DNA of 64,000 nucleotides. Origin: Lactarius indigo. Taxonomy: Eukaryota > Basidiomycota > Agaricomycetes > Russulales > Russulaceae. The notes under the pieces are model-generated. The model searched no databases, was not told the DNA's origin, and saw only the letters and a program-made list of their open reading frames with translations. Positions within the stretch are counted from its first letter, which is position 1. Every line of letters starts with the position of its first letter. Made by a program: the position numbers and the translations under genes. This document shows positions 22,318 through 31,520 of this stretch, piece after piece. The stretch spans positions 42,361 to 106,360 of the forward strand of contig JAFKAC010000157.1 of the NCBI GenBank assembly GCA_025766275.1, given 5' to 3'.

Positions 22318-22910
22318 CACAGTAATCCCAAACATTTCGAGTACAAGATGACTGCTCGGTTTACAGAGTCTGAAGCTTTGCTGAGAGAGACACTAAATTT
22401 GTACAGGTGAAAGGACCGTAGGCCTGTGATGTCGTATAGCGTTCTATTGTCACGACATTTTGGTTTTGGTTCGTGGCTGTGCCGTCCAAGAATTGAGCAA
22501 GGAGTACAGTATGGTGCTCCGCGAACTGAATACAACCAAACACAGTAATAAAATAAGCATAAGCATACTATAAGGCTTTTTATATGGCTTGTTTGATCCA
22601 GCGACATAGAACGCATCTTTTTTTTCTTGGCAGATGGCCCGGCGGGCGCCAAACAGACCCGAACTGTAGCTGCCTTGATCTGACATTCGGAGCGAAGTTT
22701 CAGCATGTGCGTCGTGTTCCAACAATCAGGTAATCGTAATACTACCGCGGTGCTCACGGCATCTACGGTATCCGGTCGCCGGCAAATACCGAACAGAACA
22801 TACCGTATTAACGAGCAAGCTCGAATATGGGCTGGGAGAAGGAGATATGCCAGTGTCCTTCACGCTGTCCTTCGCACTTTAGACTAGACCACTTCTACGG
22901 TTTAACCACC
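22318..22910. repeat. P450-4 3' flank and partial module-front repeat, copy D
   Basis: 22318-22410 is the frame-preserved tail beyond the premature stop. 'tttggttttggttcgtggctgtgcc' (about 22460) is the 3' flank block shared with P450-1 and P450-2. From about 22780 ('accgaacagaac...ctcgaatatgggct...cactttagactag') the sequence matches 52280-52390 (copy E) and leads into SNF5-like copy D. Confidence 0.55.
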
Positions 22911-24520
22911 TCCGAGATGTTTCCGTGTTCCCCGCGACTCGCCCCCATGCTCGTGCGTGCGTATCCGAGTCGAGGGCTCTATTCGTCGACCTTATGTTCC
23001 GGAACTCTCTTTCCGAATTTGACGTCGACTCTCGGAAACTCTTATCAGCAAATCCATGGCGCCGTCCCGTGGCTCGAACTAGAGTCCGGCACCTGTTCCT
23101 GGATACCGCATCCAGCATTCAGGATCGAGCTTTTGTTGCTCCATCACCGCAGCGCACCGCTGGTGAGTGCGCTCGTCTTCACTCGTTGTAATTTTTCTTC
23201 TTTTTTCCGCTATGCACAACTGCGCCTTCATGCAGCTTACCAGAAAAATATTGCAAATTGGTTGACGTCTTCGACCCTCCCCAGCGCACGGCGTCACGAC
23301 GCACCCGCCTAGCAAGATGTAGCAATCTTGTGCCCACACCTGTAACTGTCCCCCTGTCCCTCTCTCCCCCACTTTTACAACTGTACCACACTTTCAAGCT
23401 CTCGCGTACCTACCACCACCATCACTAGCCACGATAGCCACCTCCCCCGAACGACCCGCGCAGCACCGGGCTGCGCGCCCCGCTCCCAACAATCCCACAG
23501 GCGCTACAATCGACGTACGCCTCACGCCTGCAAACGGGCGCGATGCTCCTCGTGTAGCCAGCCCTCTCCGGCTCAACTACCGTTGCCGCAACAGCGACAG
23601 CAGCGTCGACCTCGACGCGTCTGAGATGTAGCGGTGTCGCGAGCTACGCTGACCCTGGCTCGGACGGGTCAGATTTCGTCGAGAGCAGTGGGACGTGGAC
23701 CCCAATTCGGATGGCGTGCTTCGCGCGGTCAATGGTGCCGCATTGTATGCGACGGGTGGGACTCTCGTGCCTTCCGCGGCGGTGGCCGAAGCTGGACCAG
23801 AGTTATCTGGGTTTGATACCCCCCCGCGCATTTCATAATCGTGAAGCCCTTCGTGCCGACGAAGCACGTGGACTTGTGAGTGGCCTGCTGTCGCTCCTAC
23901 CGCTTGTAGCCCATTCTTATCGTGTGCCAGTTTGGAGGAGAAGCTCGCGAAACAGACTCGGCGGTCCGTCGCGCTCGTACCGATTCGCGTTGAGTTCGAG
24001 ACGGACACGCACCGCATCCGTGCTTACTTCGTGTGGATTTCCATGAGCCGCTCGTCAGATAGAGCAGTTCGCAGTGGACAGGGGCGGCGAGAACGGATAC
24101 GAGATTCCCAGTGGGACCTACGTTCCGGACTCAGCCCGGAAGAGTTCGCGCACCCGCTCTGCCTCTGACTCGGACTCGAACGACGCAGACCCCCTGATCG
24201 CGCATGCGGTGCACGAGTTGATGAAGCACAAGCGTTCGAGTGGGGCGTGATCAGTGGGTTCCCGATGGAGCAGGCGGCGAGCGCAGAGGGTGGGTCGAAA
24301 GACGCGCTCGAGATGATGGAGGACAAGACTGATCTGGGACTCGGGTGGGGCCGAACGCTGAATGAGGGTCAGGGCCTGTGGATCCTGTGGAGTGTGTGGA
24401 GGGACTGTGCGGGAGCTCAGGAATTTAAGGCGCGGTGGGAGGTGCTGTCGCGGGTTGGGCCACGGTCATTCCCAGGCGGCTATGGAGAGAGACATTGGAG
24501 TTCCAGAGTTCGACCAGGAT
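22911..24520 (+). pseudogene. SNF5/SMARCB1-like pseudogene, copy D
   Basis: The 5' flank aligns with copies A and C. N-terminal blocks lie at 23040-23290, the TSTRLR...DFVESSGT linker at 23600-23700, and LDQSYLGLIPP at about 23790-23825, where one extra C shifts the frame. The first SNF5 repeat begins well (about 23930-24040, VPIRVEFETDTHRIRAYFVW) but its second half and the start of repeat two are deleted. The second repeat resumes at about 24120 (LSPEEFAHPLCL, then HAVHELMKHK) and ends in EWGVISGFPMEQAASAE and the RDC..FKARWEVL tail at about 24400-24450. Frame shifts and a large internal deletion rule out function. Confidence 0.78.
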
Positions 24521-25379
24521 GAAAAGGATACGATAATAGTTCGGGTCCCCAGTCTGGGGCTCTCTGTTTCCAAGTCTATTTCCCCACATTTTATATTGTT
24601 CTTTTTTTTTCTCTTGTGATTTTCCGGCTCGGGCTCGTAAATTATTGTTGTCCCTTTCAAGACGATCCATCTTACAGTAATGCAGTATAGCCTGGCCTAC
24701 AATATGGTAAGGGGGAAGGCCCTCATGTTTTAATTCGGACGTGCTCAGTTTCGCGGACTGTGACATGCATCTGTGCCGTAACACTACTGTATTTATAATC
24801 CTCTAGACTAGAAAAGCCGAGATGCCGGACCCAGTGGAAAGGCTCAGGACACTGCTATTGATGTGCACCAGTCTTACGACCTACCAGAGGAGTTAGCCAG
24901 TAGCATGGCACGGCGCTGCGCGACCCCTGGTAGACTGGTTGCAAGTGGGTGAATGTGAGTGGGCACTGGGCAGGAGGGAGGCTCCCTGCTTGGATTAAGT
25001 AGCCAGCCAGCCAGCCAGCACAGCATTGGCGCTGCGCTCACACACACACTCCAGGCAGCCAAATCGGGCAACCCTTTTTGAGGGGCCAGGCTGCACCACT
25101 TTCCGACCCCATGTGGGTCGCTGATGCATCAGCGACGTCATATCGCTGTGGGACTCTACCACCCGAAGATCTGAGAGTGTGTGATATATGTAGCTAAAAC
25201 GAAATTGAGGTTGCCAGCGTACCAAGCAACATCAGTTGGGGATGTTAAAATGTGTTTGTGCGGCCGATATTTCTATTACAGAACGTAACTGGCGACTTGC
25301 AACACTGCAGCGAGTGGGCTTTAATCGCTCGAGGGGCGACTCAATTGCTCGTCTCTCTGGGACCTGGGAGCCACTCTGC
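24521..25379. other. Spacer with short tandem repeat and perfect palindrome
   Basis: No gene seen. An (AGCC)n run lies at 25001-25019 and a perfect 20-base palindrome at 25117-25136. The first 200 bases still resemble the region following SNF5-like copy A ('gggctcgtaaatt.ttgtt', 'caatatggtaagggggaaggccctca'). Confidence 0.55.
25117..25136. repeat. Perfect 20-base palindrome
   Basis: GTCGCTGATGCATCAGCGAC is its own reverse complement, centred on ATGCAT. It is not found in the other P450 upstream regions. It could be a dimeric protein site or a chance foldback. Confidence 0.6.
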
Positions 25380-25387
25380 TATTTATA
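25380..25387 (+). promoter_or_regulatory. TATA-like box of P450-5
   Basis: TATTTATA lies in a block shared with P450-1 ('gggacctggg.gcactct.tatttataggcaact'), 50 bases before the ATG at 25437. Confidence 0.5.
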
Positions 25388-25436
25388 GGCAACTTTCTAC
25401 GAACTTGAAATCACTGACTCGGCTGCTTTTGCTTCA

Positions 25437-27316
25437 ATGCTTGCGAGCGCCAGTAACTACACCACCCACCTTGCTGTGGCTCCCCTTGTTGGCTTTGTCC
25501 TCTGGCTCATAGCCAGACGAGCTCAGAGAGCATTCCGTAAATTTCCACCAGGTCCCAAGGGGCTCCCTATCCTTGGCGATGTTCTTCACATTGCAGATCT
25601 GGATTGGTTGCTGTCATCACAACGCAGGGAAGAATATGGTGACATTCCGCACTTCCAGTGCCTCCATAGACCTGCTCATATTCCTTTCAGGTGAGATGAT
25701 GTATGTGAGTGCCCTTGGGAAAGGAGTCCTCGTCATCAATAGCCCACGCGTTGCAATCGATTTACTCGAAAAACGATCCGACATATATTCCGATCGACAG
25801 CACTACATCTCCGCAGGCGAATTCTTAACAAAGAACTTGAACCTTTCCCTGACGCCCTACGGAGATCTGTATGCCATCAACACCCCGTTTTACGGTTTTA
25901 CCCTTTTTGGCACTGACATTTTATAGATGGCGCCGCTTCCGTCGTGTCGCTGTCGAAGGTTTCTCCAAATCGGCCGTTAAGCGCTTCCATCCTATTCAAG
26001 GCCGCGAAGCCCTCATGCTGGCGCTTGCGCTAATGAAGAACCCCCCTGCTCTGATGAAGCATCTCCAACGACATGCATGGTCCATAATGTTTACCGTCAA
26101 TTACCATATTCCGCCGGTAGATTCAGAAGATAACCCCCTTGTCGTTGGAGTCGCAAAACATACGGGGCGCTTGTTGCACGAGATGGAGCCTGGAACTCGT
26201 CTTGTTGAGCTTTTCACATGGATGAGATATATTCCGAGTAGGTAGGTATATGGTTGCATCAATCGTGGGGTTTCTCTTCTTACGTGCTGCTTAGGTTTGC
26301 CAAGTGGAAACGGGATGCAGAGTACTGGTTCGTTCAAGATTCGCTCAGGTTCGAAGGTCTTCTCGGCAAAGTTGCAGACGACTTGGTAAGTCATCGCAGT
26401 AGGGGAAAGTCAACGACACAAGTCATATCTCCAACACTAGGTTAATGGAATCGATCGACCGAGTTTCGCTGCAACAGTGATCACAAATCGAAGTAGACAT
26501 GACCTTTCAGAACGTGAGCAGGCTTGGCTCGTTGGTACCATGCTGTAGGTCCCAAACATGTACTGCCCAACTCTGCAGAAATCTGAAGGTATTACCTACT
26601 GTAGCGCCGCAGGTGGGGAGACGACGTCTACTACCCTCTTGTGGTGGGTCCTCGCCATGCTTGCGTACCCCGAGGTTCAGAACCTGGCGCACGCCGAGCT
26701 AGACGAGGTAGTCGGGAGCGCTCGTCCACCAACCTTTGCCGATCTCCCCTCTCTCCCCTACTTCCGTGCGATGGTCAAAGAGACATTGCGCTGGTCGCCC
26801 ATCGTCCCCTTTGGTTTTCCGCGCACCCCAATTGCGGACGACTGGTACGAGGGCATGTTTATACCCAAGGGGACGGTCTGTCTCCAGAACATGCGCCTGA
26901 TCGATTCAGAGCCGGACGTGTTTGGCACCGACGCGGAGCAGTTTAATCCGGCTAGATATCTAGACGAGAATTGCCGAGTCAAGGTACTGGACGGCAGGGA
27001 GGAGGGACACATGTCGTTTGGTTTTGGGCGGCGCATATGCCCTGGGAGATACGTTGCAAAAGGCACGTTGGCGATCGACTTTGCGACGCTACTTTGGGCG
27101 ATGCGATTCGAGCGTCCTGAAGGTGTACAAGCCGAGCTGGACTTGCGCACGATTGTCATTAGGGGCATCATTGCGTATGTGTCTCTTGCTTGTTCTCGCT
27201 TTGAGTTCGTAATGACTAGCCAGCACAGTTATCCTTCACCTTTCGAGTACAAGGCGGTCCCTCGGTTTGCAGAGGCTGAAGGTTTGCTAAAGGGGGCACT
27301 GGATTTGTACGAGTGA
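25437..27316 (+). CDS. Cytochrome P450 monooxygenase, tandem copy 5
   Basis: Proposed exons are 25437-25638, 25691-25868, 25927-26241, 26295-26385, 26441-26544 and 26605-27316 (1602 bases, 533 residues). The start aligns with the second ATG of copy 1. I-helix AGGETTS, K-helix ETLR, FNPARY and FGFGRRICPG (Cys about 442) are all present. The substrate-facing region between K-helix and haem loop is the most divergent of the five (PIADDWYE, RLIDSEPDVFGTDAEQ), suggesting a different substrate range. The last intron ends at a TAG three bases further left than in the other copies, with compensating coding bases. The promoter matches copy 1. Complete and probably functional. Confidence 0.92.
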
Positions 27317-28402
27317 AGGTATCTATGGCGGTGTTGCAGTACAGCTAAGATGACTGTCGAAATTTGACTTACCAATTTCCATGTTGTACAAGGGGGATCC
27401 AAGCTTAGATTTACTCACGCCGAGAAAACAGCCGCGTGCTTACTGTTGTGGATATATTCACCAACTAAACTAGTGATCAACCTAGAGATGCTCGTGCCAC
27501 TGGCTGACTCGGAGATGCTGCATAAACTTGAAGTTTGACAGGCCTGGGCTGTGTGAAGCCAGATCCCAATGTAATTAAGGGTCATCGTATCAATCGCGAA
27601 CGACCTCCGTCATCTTTATCGACAGGAGGCGCCGCCGAAAAAGCAGGAAAGAACCGATCAGAAATGTAGATGAGCAAAAACGGCAAAAGCAAAAAGAGAA
27701 ACAAAGCACAAGCAACCCTCCTCAGCCACGGCCCGGGGTATCCTGCTTCTTCTACCGAACCCACCACCCGCCTCATCCTAGCCTCCTTGCCTCCCTCCTC
27801 CGTTGGCCCCCGCCCTAAAGAAACCACAGTACTGTGTGGAGGCGTTATGCTAATCACCTGCTCGCTTTCCCATGCCCGTCCTCCCACTCGCTCACCGAAC
27901 GACGCGACTCGCATACACCCCACCTTCAACCACGTTTTTCTAGACCCCTGTCAATGATGGCGAGGAGAAAAAGAGATGCATACAAGAGCGTATTTCTGGT
28001 TCGTGTCTTTTCTTTGCTTTGATCCTTTACTTTCCCCTCAGTGGGACGCATGCAGAACAAGAACCCCGCGCAGTACCACCTAACTATAGAGTACATGGCC
28101 GCGAATGTCCACCCCGTTTCTTCATATCTTTCAGCATGTTTCAAAAGCCAGAAGGGTGCATAGAGACACCTTGTGTTACAGTCAATGCAGAGGGTCCTCA
28201 CATTGTCTATGTCATTGACCGAGAAATGGTGCACATTCTTTCACAGTGCCAACCTTTCACCAAAATAACCATCACATTATTTTTTCCTAGTGCGTGACAA
28301 AAGACTGCAGGGCACTAATATGGGTTTGTGTTATTGACACTTGACACAGGAAACGTTGTATACGATCTACTTGTTAGGCCGCAGAGTCTGATTACCAACC
28401 AT
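27317..28402. other. Gene-poor stretch left of the copia element
   Basis: No supported gene. Short open frames on both strands around 27580-27960 have biased composition and no recognisable domain. Confidence 0.5.
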
Positions 28403-28407
28403 CTCAC

Positions 28408-28950
28408 TGTTGGAGCGCAGAACTAACAAGCAAAGGATAAGCTTGGGCAGCTAGGAGGACAAGTTAACTTCAGAGGTGAAGGGAACTCTGTTACAACTGC
28501 ATACCTAGGAGGACAAGTTACTATAAAGAAGCAACGCCTATGAGTAAAGGTAATATGAGAGGTAAAGAGAAAGGGAACTTACACTTCAGAGGTGAAGGGA
28601 ACTCTGAAGTGTAGAGGCGAAAACAGCAGTCCTTATATACAGGACGCTTAGCTAATAATGGTCTGTGCGCACTGGTGACCCAAACACAATACAGGTGGTC
28701 TGTGTGCCAGAGGGAGAAATGCCATTGGATGGCAGAGAACAATAGCTGCCTAAAGCAGACAATACCGGTATCTTAACAATAGAGAAAACAATAAGAACCA
28801 TATATGGATCTAACAATAAAGATAAACAAAAGCGGTCCGTATGAGTCCGGAGTGTCCATAAGTCCATAAGGGACAGATACCGTATATAGTATGTGGGCTG
28901 ACTCAATCAGATCCCACAAGACATGTGACTTTAACAGTCGCGTCTCAACA
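28408..28950 (-). repeat. Copia 3' LTR
   Basis: 543 bases. The inner edge is preceded on the minus strand by the purine tract ATGGAGGGA (28951-28959). TATATAAGG lies on the minus strand near 28633-28641. There are internal duplications: a 16-base block (ctaggaggacaagtta) at 28451 and 28505, and a 24-base block at 28467 and 28583. Only its last 108 plus-strand bases match the other end of the element. Confidence 0.75.
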
Positions 28951-29303
28951 TCCCTCCATGATAGAGACAGTCCACTAGAGTGGTGCAAGCATTGAGTGAA
29001 ATTGCCTTGGCAGGACACTTTCATATTGCTTTACTGTACTATGAGGAAATGTTTCGATTCTCTGGTTAGAAAGAATCTATGTACGCAGAAGTCCTGATAA
29101 AGGACAACTTTTTGGAGGTCTTCATGCACTGCTCTATGAGGATGATGTAGTTCTAAAGAACTACTTTTTGAAGAGCCGTGAGCTGGGAGATAAGATGGAA
29201 CAGGTCCAACTTCTTCAGTTCTTTAAGAAGGGTTTTTCTTAGCTATTAAACTAGGAACTCTGTTGCTAGTATACACAACAGTTCGACGTCCTAGAACCCA
29301 TCT

Positions 29304-29507
29304 TTACATCATTCCTAGATCAGCAACCATCTTTTCAAAGGGTTCTCTGGGCAGTGACTTAGTAAGTCCATCTGCAACCATTTCCCCTGTGGGTGTACAT
29401 ATCAGGTGTATGACCTTGTTTTCTACGTATTCCCTGACTACATGGTGCTTGATCAGAATGTGTTTGGAACGTCTCCCAGTGACAGGGTTGAGAGCTAGGT
29501 CCACAGC
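29304..29507 (-). pseudogene. Copia RNase H, C-terminal fragment
   Basis: Codes on the minus strand for the end of the copia polyprotein: VDLALNP, RSKHILIKHH and the typical ADGLTK motif near the C-terminus. It is separated from the preceding RNase H segment (30231-31041) only by the solo LTR and one copy of its target duplication. Confidence 0.85.
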
Positions 29508-30230
29508 TGTCATGAACCTCCCTGCCATATTTTCCTCTCTACCTTATCTGATCCATCTTTGTTCCCTTTCTTGGTAGTTACCTTTCCAAGACCATGCTTC
29601 TCTTCATCTGATTGTTCTAGCACCTTCTGTGCTATTCTTGTTCACTCTTCTCCTGCCTTGCTGGCATGACACCATCTTGCCAGCACATTATTCTATCTAT
29701 AGCAACCAGTAGCACTATGCACTCAGGTGCAATCCTGTACTATATAAGGAACCCTGTAGTGCGCCTTAGCTCCTTAGCTTTGGCTTAATCAACTATCTGC
29801 GTTGTATCTCCCATTGACTCCTTGAGTGCCTCAGTTCCTTCAGCACTCAAGCCCTTGACCCAGAACCTCTGACCCTTGACCCTTATCCTCTTTAGGTCAT
29901 TCCCCTCTCAGCCTCTGTGCAGGCTTCCCCTTGACTTTGCTCTTATCCTCTTCCTGTCTTACTGGTCAGCCCAGTGACACGTGACCATTGGACTTAGGCC
30001 ATCGAGCTTGTCCATTGCTACAGACTCAGTCACCTTAGCATAAGGGGCTGTTACAGAAGGACATTCTCACCTCAGCATAGGGGGATAACCACAGACTCAG
30101 CTACCTTAACGTAGTGGCTGTTACAGAGGACCTTAGGAGTCATTGCACACAGTGCCGATCCGACTTGGCTGTCGACTGTCACGTGACAGGAAGCCATTAC
30201 AGAAGACCACGCCCCCACAGAGGCGTGACA
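29508..30230 (+). mobile_element. Solo LTR, 723 bases, inserted in copia RNase H
   Basis: TGTCATGAAC...GGCGTGACA is flanked by the five-base duplication ACAGC (29503-29507 and 30231-30235). The plus-strand TATATAAGG at 29741 sets the orientation. It holds partial internal repeats (cttag.ata.gggg..gttacagaggac, 30030-30130). There is no internal region, so it is what remains after recombination between two LTRs. Confidence 0.8.
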
Positions 30231-31041
30231 ACAGCACCCTTATTGTCACAGTGCAGAGGAATGGGGGAGGTTACCTCATACCCCAGTTCTCCAAGGAAAG
30301 TGGCATACCACTGAGCCTGATTAGAGGCATCTGAGAGGCTCATGTACTCTGCCTCAGTGGTAGACTGCGCAATTGTCTTTTGCTTTCTGGTACACCAAGA
30401 AATGGCTCCATTTGCAAGCAGGTAGACAAAACCTGAGGTGGAGTGCTTTTCTTCCTGATCTCCCCAGGAAGCGTCGCAGTAGCCATGAAGGCCTTCACCA
30501 CCATTGCCGTTCCCTCCAGCATAGCGTAACGAGTAGTCCTTGGTGCTATTAAGATAAGCTAGGACATACTTAGCTAGGCGTAAATGCTGAGGTGAGGGGT
30601 TGGAAGCGAATTGGCTAAGGCGCGCAACAGCGAAGGAAATATCAGGTCTGCTTCCAATCTGTGCATACAGCAGAGACCCAATAATCTGTTGATACTTCTT
30701 AATCTCAGAAGTAGAGGCCTGATCTGTGTACTTGATCAAGTGTGCCTCAGCGCCAGAGGGAAGAGGGGTATATACTGGATTGGAATCAGACATTCCAAAG
30801 TGTTCCACTACATCACGGATGTAATCTGACTGGTTGATTTCCATGGTGTGATTAGCATGATCTCTGGTGATGTTAACACCAAGATAGGACTGGATCTCTC
30901 CCAGATCGGTCATCTCATATCGACTAGATAGAGAAGCCTTCAGATCATTGATCTTTGATAAGGAACTTCCGAGTATAGTGATGTCATCTACATATAAGAT
31001 CACGAAAAGTGTATCACCCCCCTCTTGAAGATGATACACGT
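30231..31041 (-). pseudogene. Copia reverse transcriptase C-terminal part and RNase H
   Basis: Shows the catalytic FVILYVDD box, then YLGVNITRD, RPDISFAVARLSQF and the RNase H start GYCDASWGD with KQKTIAQSTTEAEYM. The frame is intact within this segment. It starts exactly at the gypsy target duplication and ends at the solo LTR. It continues the frame of 45902-49289 once the gypsy insert and one ATACT copy are removed. Confidence 0.92.
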
Positions 31042-31046
31042 ATACT

Positions 31047-31490
31047 TGTAACGCCGTCACAGCGTTAGCTCGACTTGAGCGTTTTTTAAAGGCGACTATG
31101 GGACTTAGCTAATCACGCCGAAGGCGTATGGCACGAAGGCGGGTCTAGATGTTCGAAGACGCTAGCGAGACTTAGACGGCACTCTGACACGCAGAGGCGA
31201 ACAATAATTTGAGACAAGAAGTGACGATTGAAGAAGACCAAGATGGCGTATCTTGGTCTTCCGCAGCTACCTTAAATACAAGAAGAGCAGGCTTTCAAGC
31301 GCTGCTATGAGTCACCGTATCGTAGCGTATCGCGTAAGTACCGCAATCCTAATACTACTACTACCTGTACTAGGATCGAGTCATCCCTCAACGCCTAACT
31401 CCTATCGTAAATCCTAAGTCCGTGACTAATCTACCTTACCGCCGTAGTCACAACCGGTACAGTAAGGGTCCTTGCGTGCGAACCGTAACA
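31047..31490 (-). repeat. Gypsy LTR 1
   Basis: 444 bases, TGTAACGCC...CCGTAACA on the plus strand. Its outer (left) flank is the target duplication ATACT (31042-31046). The minus-strand TATTTAA and the hairpin AAGACCAAGAT / ATCTTGGTCTT mark the probable transcription start region. Confidence 0.95.
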
Positions 31491-31502
31491 TCACCCCCTT
31501 CT
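31491..31502 (-). other. Polypurine tract of gypsy copy 1
   Basis: On the minus strand AGAAGGGGGTGA lies directly before the 3' LTR, where plus-strand DNA synthesis is primed in this superfamily. The same tract occurs in copy 2 at 38694-38705. Confidence 0.7.
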
Positions 31503-31520
31503 CAGCGTGAGTCCCCAGAC

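Noticed and set aside
21594..22757. A 387-codon open frame on the minus strand over P450-4
   Set aside because: It lies opposite well-supported P450 exons, and similar antisense frames occur opposite P450-1, -2 and -3. It is a by-product of P450 codon use.
27582..27929. Minus-strand frame with a hydrophobic segment
   Set aside because: No start-context, homology or splice support, and composition is biased.
28489..28950. A 462-base copia LTR ending at TGTTACAACTGC
   Set aside because: The TGTTG at 28408 gives better matched ends and an exact CTCAC target duplication with the right side. The shorter version gives none.
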